From Neoaliturus tenellus (Eukaryota > Arthropoda > Insecta > Hemiptera > Cicadellidae): a DNA stretch of 64,000 bases. The notes under the pieces were generated by a model that did no database searches, was not told where the DNA came from, and saw only the letters and a list, made by a program, of their open reading frames with translations. The stretch covers positions 333,996,967 to 334,060,966 of the forward strand of contig CM061531.1 of NCBI GenBank assembly GCA_030545055.2, given 5' to 3'. Of the stretch, positions 54,501-64,000 are shown piece by piece. Each line of letters begins with the position of its first letter. The first letter of the stretch is position 1. The position numbers and the translations under genes were made by a program.

Positions 54501-57500
54501 GTCTCGGCGGCCCTGCCATTGTATTGAGCCTTTAAGCCACTTGGGAAATATTTAGAACACTCACTTACTCGTGTTCTAATTTACATCTTACTCTGGCTTA
54601 AGAAGGAGCTAGGGGTCTCTCACAATGTCACAGTGTGTTTCACCTGTTCCCATTTTGCCCATTTATTTTAGGTCCAATAAATGTGGGAGGAATTTTAAAT
54701 GAATGATAAGACTAGGGCTATTTGATTCGCTACTTGATTTTTTATATTTTGAATCCATATTAAGCTATAATAGTTTGAAGTCGATCAACTTTGGACCATC
54801 ATAGTTAATATGGATTTAAAATATAAAAAATAAAATCAAATATCCCAAGAATTTGAAATGAGGGCACAAAATGGAAGCAGTGAAACTCAGCACAAAAGAA
54901 TTTTTGACTTGCGAGACCTCCGAATGGTTGTGCAACAATGCGAACCGCATTCATGTTGTTAACAACGTTGACGCTGCGATGTCCGCAGGAGATGGCCAAG
55001 ATACTGAGTCACCCGCGGGTGTACGCCTTCCTGCATGTTCCCGTCCAGTCCGGGAGCGACCAGGTGTTGGCCGACATGAAGCGGGAGTACTGCCGCGCCG
55101 ACTTCGAACGAGTGGTGGACTTCTTGCGGCTCAAGTGAGTTCCAGCAGACCTACGTACTCAACAAGTTTCCAATAAATATTTTTGTTTATTCACAAAACA
55201 ATTGTTATATAATAATAATTCAAACAGAAAAAATTTAAAATATTTCAATGTATTATATTTTTATTTGAATTATTTAACGGTTATTTAAATATATTACTGT
55301 AATAAACTAATTTTATTTCTAGTAAAAACTTTGATAGCCAAAGCATCCAGATATATCTAAGAAGAGTAAGAATTACTCATCTGACTTTGGTCTAACGCAA
55401 TTGTGGCGTTGGTACATGTATATCCCGATAAATTTACAATCAATTGGAGCCGCAGCTTACAATTTATACCTTAATTAACTACGCCAAAAATTTTAATCAC
55501 ACAAAATACAATTCAAACTATCTAAAATCAAATTTAAACTATCCATGATATTTTAGCATTGGTTGGATACAAAATGCTTCAAACTATCTAAAATCAAATT
55601 TAAACTATCCATGATGTTTTAGCATTGGTTGGATACAAAATGCTAAGGACCAAGGGAAATATTCAAATTAAAGAAGTTCGAATTATACAGGTTCCAATGT
55701 ACCATATCTCTATCTATTCCTCTCTCCCAATAATTTACACTTATTTTCTATTAGAATATGAAGTTTAGGATGTAGGTTTCCCTGCATGGGGTTTTTCAAA
55801 GCAAAATATCAGTTGCCCATACCTAGTGAGGGTTCATACAAATTTTATACGGATATGTTGATAAGCATTATGAAGGTTTTCAATAAGGCTAAGGTTTTCT
55901 AATATTTATCATAATAATAACATGAAAACGTGATTTTAATTTTCTCTTTAACCATTTAAGCTAAGTTTACGATATAATATAAATAGTCTACTTGTTGCTA
56001 AAAATCAAGTAATTTATTTTATACAATACAAAAGTAACATTTAGTTCTAAATCAACGACATCTGATCAATCCAATATTGTGAATATCAGTAATCACAAAA
56101 AACTACACGTATTTACAGCTGTACATTAACAGATCTTTTAAATTTTCACCCAAACCCAGTGTTATTGTAATGGGAAAATTTCAAATTTAATTTGTGCATA
56201 GGGCTTTTATTTAAAACATAATATAACATTTAACATCTGCAGATGCTTCCTCTGTGATTTTGACCGCATTTCCAGTGTCCCCGGCATCACTATTGCCACG
56301 GACATCATCTGCGGGTTTCCCACTGAGACGGAAGCCGATTTCGAAGAGACGATGAGCCTATGTGAGGTGTACCGCTTCCCTTCGCTGTTTATCAACCAGT
56401 TCTTCCCCCGGCCCGGCACACCAGCTGCCAGGCTGCCCCGGATACCCACGGATCAGGTGGGATTCAGAAAAAATTTGTGTGAAAAAGCAAAAAAAAAAAA
56501 AAAAAAAAAATACCCCCGTTGCATCAGACCTGCGTACTCAGCGAATTTCCAATGGAATTTCAGATTATTTACTTTCACCATAAAAACACCATAGGATCGA
56601 GTATGTAGGTTTGCTGCCATGGGGTGTTGTTAGAAAATCTAAGTTAATCAATAATTGGTGAATGTAAACACAAAATTGTATCAAGCTATGGCAATTTTTT
56701 ATTTTCCCCATAAACCCCATGAGGGTGAGTATGTAGGTTTGCCGCCATATGGGTTTTGAAAGCAAGTATAAGTTAAACCCTATCTAGATAATGTACATAC
56801 CAAATTTGATTAAGTTATGTCAATAAATAAGCAAGGTATAGGGTTTTCTTGATTTCCCTTAAGAATAACATGGAAAACATATTTTTGGATTTTCCCCGTA
56901 ACCAGTTATGCTAAGATAAGAATTCAAAAGACCAAATTGTTTGTTTTTTTGAGCTCTTTTAAATGGTTTTAGTTAAAATTGATAAATTTTGAAAAATGAG
57001 GTCCAAAAATGCCAAAAACCCATTTTTGACCCCTTTGAAACCCCATAAAACCCCGTTCCTTAACCCGATCACGCTGGTTCGCGAACTCATGAAAATAGAC
57101 CTGGTCTCACACCTTCATACCAAATTTCATCAAAATCGGAGGTCGCTGTCAAAAGTTATCAGTACCACGGACACATATATATAGATATATATTTATATAT
57201 ACATATATATATATATGAAAATGAACGAACGGTGTTTTTGGCTTCTGGGGACCTCAAAACGAAAAAGTATCATGGTCCCGGGCTTAGGTCTTACCATGAC
57301 TACTACCGTAATAGCGTATTCCCTATAGGGAAATTCGCTAAAAAAAAAAATTGGTCTTAGACCAAAAATTGGTCTTAGGTCTGCCAAATAGCGTTTCTCC
57401 GGCCTCAGTAAGTATCACATAAAACAGAAATGAACTGTATAGGCTGATTCATTTAAGACGGGTGACAAAAAGTGTGCATGAAGCAGTGGTATTGCTAATT

Positions 57501-59652
57501 TATCGTACTTTTTAATATGCAGTTTTACACTGATAATTGTAGTTAATGCTTTGATAAATCATTCATTCAGTTATCAACTGTTAATCAACATTAACCCTAA
57601 CCTGTAAGCTTATAAATTAATTAGTGAAGTAAGTAATTGCTGTAACAAATAACCTACGACGTAAAGTTCAACAGTTTGTTTCTATCTCTAATCAGCCTTG
57701 ACACCTACAATAGTAAAACACTTCAATTTTTTTTTACTTACGTAACCTGAAGCCTGAAGGTGTCAAAAATCCTTTTTATTGATGCAGGACATGTTTCAGG
57801 CAAATGACTGCCCATCTACAGCTACTAAAACGGTCCTAATAAACTAAACACATAACGCACATTGTCCAATGTTTGTCAAGAAATAAAAGTACAAACACAA
57901 ATGATATATATATTTACACTGCTGGTACCATGACACATCTCGTGTGCAACCAACAAACGATCAAGCGATAATCCGAACTCTGCTTATCTGAAAATCTGCT
58001 TATCCCAAACATGTTCTGTAGGAAAAGTACAGATTTTTTCTTAACTTTTAAACAGGACAATAAAATTATTTCGTTAAATAAATATCTTTAAATCAATAGG
58101 ATTAAATTTGATAGTTTAGTTAAATGTGTTGGTTAACTCTAATTGAAAATAAAAAAAAAGCATAAACTAATAAAAAATTTGAAAAACAAAATTGTGATAA
58201 ACCAATTGAAAAGTGCAATGGCCAAATATGAAGCGGGAAAAGAAGAGAGAGGTGACAGATATGATATAGCCTATTATTATCCATTTACAGTACATAATAT
58301 CTACCTAATTCAAAATTTCGCTAAACCGAGAAGGTCCCGGGCCCATGTAGTTCGGATCAGGGGGACTCTATTGTACTAAGTGAAGTTAAGTACTATATAC
58401 CATTTTAGGCCATTTCCTCAGTCTTATTAACAATCCTTTGCAGGTGAAGCAGAGAACTAAGAGGTTATCAGAGTTTTTCCAGTCTTATGAGCCGTACTCT
58501 CACAAGCTGGGGACGAGGCAAAGAATTCTTATCACCGAGGAGGCGTTTGACAAAAAACATCTCGTCGGTCACAACAAGTATTATGAACAGGTCAGTTGTT
58601 GTATGTATTCATACCTATTTTATAAACCTTTGTAAAAAAAGTTATATACTTTTATGTCTTAGAAAGAAGGCTCATAAATGTTTCTTAAGCGGTTTTAGTA
58701 CCTCCCAAAATATAATTCTACCTGGCATTGAGGTAGTTGAGTGGATCTAGAGCTTGTTTTGAGGTTGCCAGTTCAGTCGTGAGAAAATGAAATAGCTTTT
58801 TGAAGGCTCAAAACTGAACCCATCTGTGTTTGTTCTCTGGGCATAATGATGCTAACAAATGAATCAGCTGGTCTTTATCAGTAACAAATCCACACTAATC
58901 ATCAGATAAATCTGACTCATCATATTCACCCTTCAGTATTATTCTCTCTAAAATAAATACCAGGATGTTACTAAAACATTTACAAATTATGTTGTTTCCT
59001 TTTTATAAAACTAGTATACGTGTTGCTTGAAATCGAGCAATTTATTTAAAAACAGTACAAATGTTACTTAAGCTCTAAATAAATGACATCCGACCAATCC
59101 AATAATGTGATTATATTTAATTGCCAATAACTACACGTATTTACAGCTTGATTATTAACAGATGTTCCAAATGCTTTATTCAGTCCCTAATGTTATGTAA
59201 ATGGGAAATTATGAGATTTTAGTGTTGGATAGCGCCTTTATTTTCATTCCGATTCTCATCAATTTTTGGCGGAAACAACTACAGACCAAACCCTATCCAA
59301 CGACACCAAAAACTTGAAAATCGGTTGAAAATTGTAGAAGGAGTTTTCAAGACAAAAAAACCCTTAGCGTATTAAATAAGTATAGATATTCTTAGTGAAC
59401 ATTTTTCATATTCTGATCTTTATTTTGCAGGTATTAGTAGAGAATGATCCATCTTTGATGGGACAAGCAGTCGATGTAGACATTGTCGAGACCAAGAAGC
59501 ACTGCATGATCGGGAAAGTTGTTTCCGACTCCTCCGTTTCTCTTTCCAAACCCTCTTCCCGGCTGCGGATGCTGTTGCCTTCTTCTCTCTGTTCGTTTGT
59601 TTTTGTCGCTCTGCTAGCCAGGCTGCTCTGGTCATTGTTTGTAAATATATGA
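48288..59652 (+). CDS. CDKAL1: CDKAL1, threonylcarbamoyladenosine tRNA methylthiotransferase (complete, 9 coding exons)
   Basis: CDKAL1 adds a methylthio group to t6A at position 37 of lysine tRNA, using two iron-sulfur clusters and SAM, on the ER surface. Exons 48288-48573, 49600-49672, 50468-50625, 51794-51982, 52473-52675, 54989-55134, 56276-56456, 58444-58590 and 59431-59652 join in frame to 534 residues; human CDKAL1 has 579. Seen in order: N-terminal cluster cysteines near residues 73 (TWGCTHNSSDSEYM), 109 (LLNSCTVKNPAEDHF) and 138 (VVVAGCVPQ); radical-SAM Cx3Cx2C at 214, 218 and 221 (GCLNQCTYCKTKHARG); LTSEDTGTYGRDIG; MTNPPYILEHLE; FINQFFPRPGTPAA; a TRAM region from about 413; and a hydrophobic tail near 509-532 fitting an ER tail anchor. 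The lysine-rich linker before the SAM core and the C-terminal spacer are short. Confidence 0.96.
49150..49560. repeat. Dispersed repeat, copy 2 (CDKAL1 intron 1)
   Basis: Matches 35905-36240 in order over TGCGCATTTTGTAAT, ATTGGTCAACA and GACCTTTTTAAT. Diverged, no ends defined. Confidence 0.45.
49600..49672 (+). CDS. CDKAL1: CDKAL1 coding exon 2
   Basis: 73 nt between TTGTTTCAG and GTGGGT, encoding SDKSKADLWLLNSCTVKNPA and EDHFR (last codon split). Contains the second cluster cysteine. Confidence 0.94.
49673..50467. other. CDKAL1 intron 2; nothing recognised
   Basis: AT-rich with a G run at about 49716-49727; no repeat ends seen. Confidence 0.5.
50468..50625 (+). CDS. CDKAL1: CDKAL1 coding exon 3
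   Basis: 158 nt between TGTTGCAG and GTGAAC, much richer in GC than its introns. Encodes NEISAAQTAGRPVVVAGCVP, then YLKGLSVIGVQQIDRVVEVV and EETLK. Third cluster cysteine in AGCVPQ. Confidence 0.95.
50626..51793. other. CDKAL1 intron 3; nothing recognised
   Basis: No inverted ends, SINE boxes or coding remains identified. Confidence 0.5.
51794..51982 (+). CDS. CDKAL1: CDKAL1 coding exon 4 (radical-SAM motif)
   Basis: 189 nt between TTTAAAG and GTAAAT. Encodes SLDLPKVRRNPLIEIIAINT and GCLNQCTYCKTKHARGDLGS. The three cysteines bind the SAM iron-sulfur cluster in this family. The exon carries phase 1 at both ends. Confidence 0.96.
51983..52472. other. CDKAL1 intron 4; nothing recognised
   Basis: Short AT-rich intron with one TAGGCCTA; otherwise plain. 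Confidence 0.5.
52473..52675 (+). CDS. CDKAL1: CDKAL1 coding exon 5
   Basis: 203 nt between ATTTGCAG and GTGAGC. Encodes EGVREVWLTSEDTGTYGRDI, TSLPQLLWRLVEVVPPDC and RVGMTNPPYILEHLE, the core of the radical-SAM barrel. Confidence 0.96.
53599..54515. mobile_element. hAT MITE, 917 bp, in CDKAL1 intron 5
   Basis: Ends CAGGGCCGCCGAGA and near-complement, perfect 8-bp duplication CCATTGTA (53591-53598, 54516-54523). G/C homopolymer runs and GCCCCGGGCC lie just inside both ends. No transposase frame. Confidence 0.88.
54989..55134 (+). CDS. CDKAL1: CDKAL1 coding exon 6
   Basis: 146 nt between GTCCGCAG and GTGAGT. Encodes EMAKILSHPRVYAFLHVPVQ and SGSDQVLADMKREYCRADFE, then RVVDFLRL. VPVQSGS and MKREY are methylthiotransferase hallmarks. 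Confidence 0.95.
55512..55645. repeat. 66-bp direct duplication in CDKAL1 intron 6
   Basis: Two nearly identical 66-bp units start with TTCAAACTATCTAAAATC at 55512 and 55578 and differ by one or two bases, so the duplication is recent. Confidence 0.85.
55741..56240. repeat. Decayed copies of two dispersed families
   Basis: 55741-55900 resembles the 37020/56570 family (ATGTAGGTTTCCCTGCATGGGG). 55990-56170 resembles the 373-bp Helitron family (CTACACGTATTTACAGCTG) but lacks clean ends. Confidence 0.45.
56276..56456 (+). CDS. CDKAL1: CDKAL1 coding exon 7
   Basis: Begins after GCATTTCCAG and encodes VPGITIATDIICGFPTETEA, EVYRFPSLFINQFFPRPG and TPAARLPRIPTDQ, with donor GTGGGA. A second AG at 56241-56242 was not used because the 56276 start joins exon 6 in frame and in family register. 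Confidence 0.92.
56570..57345. repeat. Dispersed repeat of about 0.8 kb, copy 2 (CDKAL1 intron 7)
   Basis: Collinear with 37020-38090, including ATTTCATCAAAATCGGAGGT, an AT microsatellite (57173-57219), CCCGGGCTTAGGTCTT and TTCCCTATAGGGAA. Class unknown. Confidence 0.55.
57955..58380. mobile_element. pogo-like remnant in CDKAL1 intron 7
   Basis: CGATAATCCGAACTCTGCTT on the left and TTCGGATCAGGGGGACTCTA on the right resemble decayed inverted ends of the pogo/Tigger type. No intact gene inside. Confidence 0.4.
58444..58590 (+). CDS. CDKAL1: CDKAL1 coding exon 8
   Basis: Forty-nine codons between TTTGCAG and GTCAGT. Encodes VKQRTKRLSEFFQSYEPYSH and LITEEAFDKKHLVGHNKYYE, the start of the TRAM (tRNA-binding) region. 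Confidence 0.94.
58718..58965 (+). mobile_element. tRNA-derived SINE, diverged (CDKAL1 intron 8)
   Basis: Same order as the 47410 SINE: GAGGTAGTTGAGTGG, a weak B box near CCAGTTCAGTC, then TTATCAGTAACAAA and TCACCCTTCAGT. More decayed than the other copy. Confidence 0.6.
59011..59386 (-). mobile_element. Nonautonomous Helitron, 376 bp, second copy (CDKAL1 intron 8)
   Basis: Minus-strand 3' end: hairpin GCTCGATTTCAAGC, ten bases, CTAG then T. Minus-strand 5' end: A followed by TCTATACTTATTTAATACGC. It matches 5808-6180 through its whole length. Confidence 0.72.
59431..59652 (+). CDS. CDKAL1: CDKAL1 coding exon 9 and stop
   Basis: Follows TATTTTGCAG. Encodes VLVENDPSLMGQAVDVDIVE, then KKHCMIGKVVSD and a serine-rich spacer, and ends with the hydrophobic tail LCSFVFVALLARLLWSLFV before TGA at 59650-59652. 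A terminal membrane segment with only a few residues after it fits the known ER tail anchoring of CDKAL1. Confidence 0.93.
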   Translation, partial: VLVENDPSLMGQAVDVDIVETKKHCMIGKVVSDSSVSLSKPSSRLRMLLPSSLCSFVFVALLARLLWSLFVNI

Positions 59653-59865
59653 ATATTGTACATAGTCTTGTATATTGTACATATATTTTTTTTATCCCTG
59701 TCATGACCAAATTACCAATATATAGTTAGTAGGATATTTAAATACGTAAGAAAATTAGTATCAGACTAGATCATCTTCTACCTCATCATGACACATGTTG
59801 CCAATCAATTTGCTATCCTTCACTTATTCTGCTCTTCTTTTAAGAGCTGTGATAAGTGGTGGAAA

Positions 59866-59871
59866 AATAAA
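59866..59871 (+). terminator. Candidate polyadenylation signal of CDKAL1
   Basis: AATAAA lies 214 nt after the stop codon, giving a short 3' untranslated region. The surrounding DNA is AT-rich, so chance occurrence is possible. Confidence 0.5.
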
Positions 59872-60367
59872 CTATAGATGACTCTGATAAGGTACAACAC
59901 AATCTTTTTAAGTTATTAATTGGATATAATACACATATTATAATGTGTTTCCAACCAACTTATAAAAAGTCACAATAATTAATTTGTTAATACCAAGCTT
60001 TATTTGAGACTCATGGCTGTGATTGTTGTGGTAGTTAGCTAAAGGTGCTTAAAATAATTGTAAATAATAAATAATAAAATAATAATAACAAATAAAGATA
60101 GAAATAAAAACCCACTTTTCATATTCAGTCCTTGAAAGTCATCCATGAGATATTTTCCAAGGTCGTAGGAATTTGTTCTGCTCTTCATTCTTGCTGACTT
60201 GAGGGGGGTTTGTTTGAAGGGTCCATGAATGCTCGTACACCCCCAGCCCATTATGAGCCAGGGGCCTCACAGCTGGGCTCGCGAGCCATCTTCATCTTGG
60301 GGATCTTCTCCTTCTTTTGTAATGTGCATTTTCTCACAGTCTGAACAGTCAAGCTTTCTTTATTTTA
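59872..60367. other. Downstream of CDKAL1; nothing recognised
   Basis: AT-rich flank of the gene, with AATAAT runs near 60060. No further gene seen. Confidence 0.45.
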
Positions 60368-61614
60368 CTAGGGGGCCCGTGCAGCGCAATGCGCTGCATT
60401 TATTATACAGTGTTAAATCTTGCTCCATGGTAATGGACAGAGTTACTTTTAATAAAAATTAAACTATAGTGAAAATCAGATAAAACATAATGGTGTTTCA
60501 TCAATCGATCTTCATTACTAATTCTGTAACTTAATAAAAATCAACATTTCATTACAACTCCCCGGTCCTGTATGAGTTATGCAACACTCACTGCGGCTGT
60601 TATGAGGTAGTTGTTGACATAGTGAATGAGTCCATATTAATATTAAAAAAGAACTAAAGCCCCTATAAATTCGTTATTTTCCATGCTATTACAAAATGTA
60701 AATAAAGAAATCACTAAAATAATGAGAATCTACATATTTGTTAGTGTGGTCCATTTTGGTTTGATGTGGTATTTATTTTTTTATTGGAATTTCTCTTTGC
60801 ACAAACAATATTTGAAATAAGCTTGTTTTCTACACTGGAGGTAAAAAACATTTAAATGTCGTTTCTTTTAAACATGAGTTTTAATATGTGTATATATCAT
60901 TCTGCATTAAATTTTTGTATAATATAATAGTAGGCCTAAACAAACAGGTTATAACACCTACAACCAACTATTCCTTTTCCTTATAATTTACAGAGTTTGA
61001 AAACCAATGAACACAAATTTAGTGTTCTATTTTAATATTTGTTAACTTTTGTTATTGTTTAAATACCAATCAGACAACCCATAAGACCCACGTCAAAAAT
61101 TTCAATTTCCAAACTGTTTTTTTTTAGGCCCTGCATGAATTTTTTTAGGGTTACGTTACTAAACTTATTTTGTGCTCAAATACACGTAAATAAAATGTGC
61201 AAGAAAATCTTCCCGCTAAATTTGGAGAAAAGGTTCAAACTACCTTCACAAAATACACTTCAAAAAACGTGAAAAGACACTTCTTGTTTAAAGTACGAAA
61301 TTGTGTTGATATTTCAGTACCAGTAGTTCAATTGCTTGCGTTCAGCTTTTAACATGTGTTTGTGTGTTTTACAATCAACAGCTGTTTTATATTGCAATTC
61401 AATACAAATTGTTCCCCATGTTAATCTTATGGACAAAAAATGAAACTTGAGGGCTTCCCGTGAGCTTCAGAATTAAAATATCAAAAATCTAAGACCTTAT
61501 TGCAAAACTACGAACTGAGACCATTCTTTTGACACCTCAAACTTTAAAATTGGTCCAGAAATAAGGGAGGAGTAGTGTTAACAAAAAAAGGGCATCACGT
61601 ATTATATATATAGA
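60368..61614 (-). mobile_element. Helitron copy A, nonautonomous
   Basis: The minus-strand 3' end has hairpin GCAGCGCATTGCGCTGC, a short spacer and CTAG followed by T. The minus-strand 5' end is read as A then TCTATATATATAATACGTG. No Rep/helicase frame. Shared flank beyond 61614 with copy B leaves the 5' limit open. Confidence 0.68.
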
Positions 61615-63236
61615 TAGATAGATAGATTGGATGATTAAACCCCATCATCATATTAATCCTGAAGTTAAAAGTAGATTGTTTGTCTTTTTGTATTAGCCTG
61701 TTAGATGTAGAATAAGTTAAGCTAGACTTGTTCTAACAGTTGACGAAAATTATATTTTCAATAATTGTATTGTTTACTTCTTTGTTTTTTTTAAATGATC
61801 ACATTTGAAATTTGAAAAAAATCTTAAGGCTCCTATTTATAAATACTAGGGGGCCCGTGCAGCGCAATGCGCTGCATTTATTAGATTACCTGGTGATCAA
61901 ACCTCCATGGTAATGAAAAGAGTTACTTTGAATACAAATCAAATTATAGTAAAAATCAGATTAAAAAATGTTTGTGTTTCATCAATCGATCTTCATTACT
62001 AATTCTACAACTTGCCAATGTGATAGTGCTGAGATTTGGTGGTTGTTATTTTAGGTGTAAATTAGCTAAGATACGAAGTTGTTCTTTTGCCGATTTGTCT
62101 CATGGCCTCTCCCTAAACACTCCTATAAAATTTTGAATAAATTCACTGATATTGGATCTACATAATTCATCAAGCAAAAAACGTAAATGACAACAGAATA
62201 AAAATCAATATTTTATTACAACTGCCCGGTTGTGTATGAGTTATGCAGCACTCCACTACGGCTGTATGGCTGTATTAGGTAGTCGTCGACATAGTGAATG
62301 AGTCCACATTACTATTTATAAGAACTAAATCCTCTTTCACTTAACTTTCCATGGCATTACAAAATTTAACTTAAGAAATCACAAAAATTAAGGGAATCTA
62401 CATCTTTGTTGGTGAGGTCCATTTTGGTTTTATGTGCATTTATATTTTGGTTAAAATTTATCTTTATACAAACCATTTTTGTAATAAGCTTTTTTTTATA
62501 CTGAAGGTAAAAAAAACTTCAAAATGTTGTCTCTTCTAAACAGGCGACTTAATATGTTTAGCATTCTGCATTAAATTTTTTTTAGTAAACAAACAGGTTA
62601 TTACACCTACAACCAACCATCTCTTTTCCTTATAGTTCACAGCAGTTTGAAAAACAATGCACACAAATTTAGCGTTCTATTTTAATGTTTGTCACCTTTC
62701 GTTATTGTTTCAATACCAATCGGACAACCCACCCAGATCAAAAATTTCAATTTCAAAACTTGTTTGCTATAGAAAAATGAATTTTTCTAGGTTTAAATTA
62801 CTAATATTATTTTTGTGCCCATTTAGGTCTACACGTAAAAAAACGTTCAAACAAAGTCTACCCGCAACATTTTGAGAAAAGGTTAAAACATCACAATAGA
62901 CACTCCTCATATAAAGTATTAAATTGTGTTGATATTTCAGTACCGGTACGGTAGTTCAATTGCTTCTATTCATTTTAACATGTGTTTGTTTGTTTTACAA
63001 TCAACAGCTGTTTTATTTAGCAATTCAATATAAATTGTTCCCCATGTTAATCTTATGGACGAAAAATTAGCTTTGAGGGCTTCCCGTGAGCTTCAGAATT
63101 AAAATATCAAAAATCTAAAACCTTATTGCAAAACTACGAACTGAGACCGTTCTTTTGACACCTCAAACATTAAAATTGGTCCAGAAATAAGGGAGGAGTA
63201 GTGTTAACAAAAAAAGGGCATCACGTATTATATATA

Positions 63237-63581
63237 TCTATATATTAATACGCAAGCATGTTTCATTTCCTCCTTTTTTCTCAGCTCGTGTACATCGTAG
63301 AAGAAATCCGAACATACCGTTAGAAAGGTATATTCCTGTAGATGAGCAGAATCACATTCTAATTCACATCGGACTCCAGGGCTACGCCCCACAGGCTTTC
63401 AAAGGTCCAATGTTAATCTTATGGAGAAAAGAGAAATGAATGAATCATTAGACAGCTGCTGTAAAAACAACTGCTAGAAAATTAGGAAGAACAGATGTTT
63501 TAATTCTAAAATGTTTTTAAGCTTCTTGGGTCCAGATCAACTGAAGTTTTGATCGAATTTCGATCAGGAGGCGATCTCTAG
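63237..63581 (+). mobile_element. Short Helitron, first of a tandem pair
   Basis: Starts A then TCTATATATTAATACGCAAG; ends with hairpin GATCGAATTTCGATC, twelve bases and CTAG before T. 345 bp, with no coding capacity. Confidence 0.7.
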
Positions 63582-63924
63582 TAGATATTAATACGCAAGC
63601 ATGTTTCATTTCCTCCTTTTTTCTCAGCTCGTGTGCATTGTAGGATAAATCAGAGCATACCGTTACAAAGGTATAGTCCTGTAGATGAGCAGAATCACAT
63701 TCTAATTCACATCGGGCTCCAGGGCTACGCCCCACAGGCTTTCAAAGTTCCAATGTTAATCTTATGGAGAAAGAAGAATTTAATGATTCATTAGAGAGCT
63801 GTTGTAAAAACAACTGCTAGAAAATTAGGAAGAACAGATGTTTTAGTTTTAAAATGTTTTTAAGCTTCTTGGGTCCAGATAAACTGAAATTTTGATTGAA
63901 TTTCGATCAAGAGGCAATCCCTAG
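63582..63924 (+). mobile_element. Short Helitron, second of a tandem pair
   Basis: Repeats the previous unit with a 343-bp offset and about ten differences, ending GATTGAATTTCGATC, a spacer and CTAG. It lacks the 5' TC, as expected if it continues directly from the first unit. Confidence 0.7.
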
Positions 63925-64000
63925 TATATATAGATAGATAGATAGATTGGATGATTAAACCCCATCATCATAATAATCCTGAAGTTAAAAGTAGATTGTT

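Larger units (their letters stand above)
61846..63934 (-). mobile_element. Helitron copy B, split by a tandem Helitron pair
   Basis: Same 3' hairpin and CTAG (61846-61849) as copy A and near-identical throughout. Close to its 5' end it is interrupted at 63237-63924 by two plus-strand Helitrons; the AT-rich end and GATA run resume after 63924. Confidence 0.65.

Noticed and set aside
54871..55176. A separate small gene overlapping CDKAL1 exon 6
   Set aside because: The frame is out of register with the conserved exon and crosses its splice sites.
56241..56276. The earlier acceptor at 56241-56242 as the start of CDKAL1 exon 7
   Set aside because: Using it adds 33 bases (residues CFLCDFDRISS) absent from the family; the later acceptor gives the expected LNVPGITIATDIICGF join.

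Overview
This is eukaryotic, almost certainly animal, DNA. It has split genes with GT-AG introns, an AT-rich background, tRNA-derived SINEs and many DNA transposons. The two protein genes look insect-like. A hemipteran is my best guess, from the general character of the genes and repeats, and it is inference only. There are no bacterial operons, rRNA genes or CRISPR arrays.

Two conserved genes lie head to head. CNOT1, the scaffold of the CCR4-NOT deadenylase, runs on the minus strand from a start codon at 39506 to beyond the left edge. Thirteen coding exons (2226 nt, 742 codons) join in frame and cover its N-terminal HEAT-repeat part. CDKAL1, the tRNA ms2t6A methylthiotransferase, runs on the plus strand from 48288 to 59652. 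Nine coding exons (1605 nt) join in frame to a complete 534-residue protein with the radical-SAM cysteines, a TRAM region and a C-terminal membrane tail. One gene acts in mRNA turnover and the other in tRNA modification; they have no known joint function.

The most unusual feature is at 10681-15423, inside CNOT1. The 5' part of coding exon 9, with the last 24 nt of the intron before it, is repeated head to tail 31 times with an exact 153-bp period. Every unit carries a splice acceptor. Every unit except the one next to the intact exon leads into an in-frame stop. The linker itself begins GT and ends AG, and the 129 nt between linkers keep frame. Variant sites in the exonic part are mostly synonymous in the CNOT1 frame. 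The two very long open frames across the array follow from a period divisible by three and are not credible proteins.

Region by region: 1-1345, CNOT1 intron with a piggyBac-like MITE; 1346-5178, three CNOT1 exons, a 60-bp triplicate and a MITE; 5179-9679, an intron with a second MITE of the same type split by a Helitron, a 1.6-kb hAT and half a hairpin element; 9680-16509, exons 10 to 8 and the array; 16510-26270, exons 7 to 2, a TTAA element, a Tc1/mariner-like foldback, a LINE fragment, a SINE and a PIF-like MITE; 26271-39404, the 13-kb first coding intron, with a nest of foldback hairpins and mariner, pogo-like and LINE debris; 39405-40600, the CNOT1 5' end with a leader hairpin and a CRE-rich inverted-repeat element; 40600-48287, intergenic DNA with degenerate repeats; 48288-59652, CDKAL1 with a hAT, SINEs and a Helitron in its introns; 59653-64000, Helitrons, including a tandem pair inserted into another.
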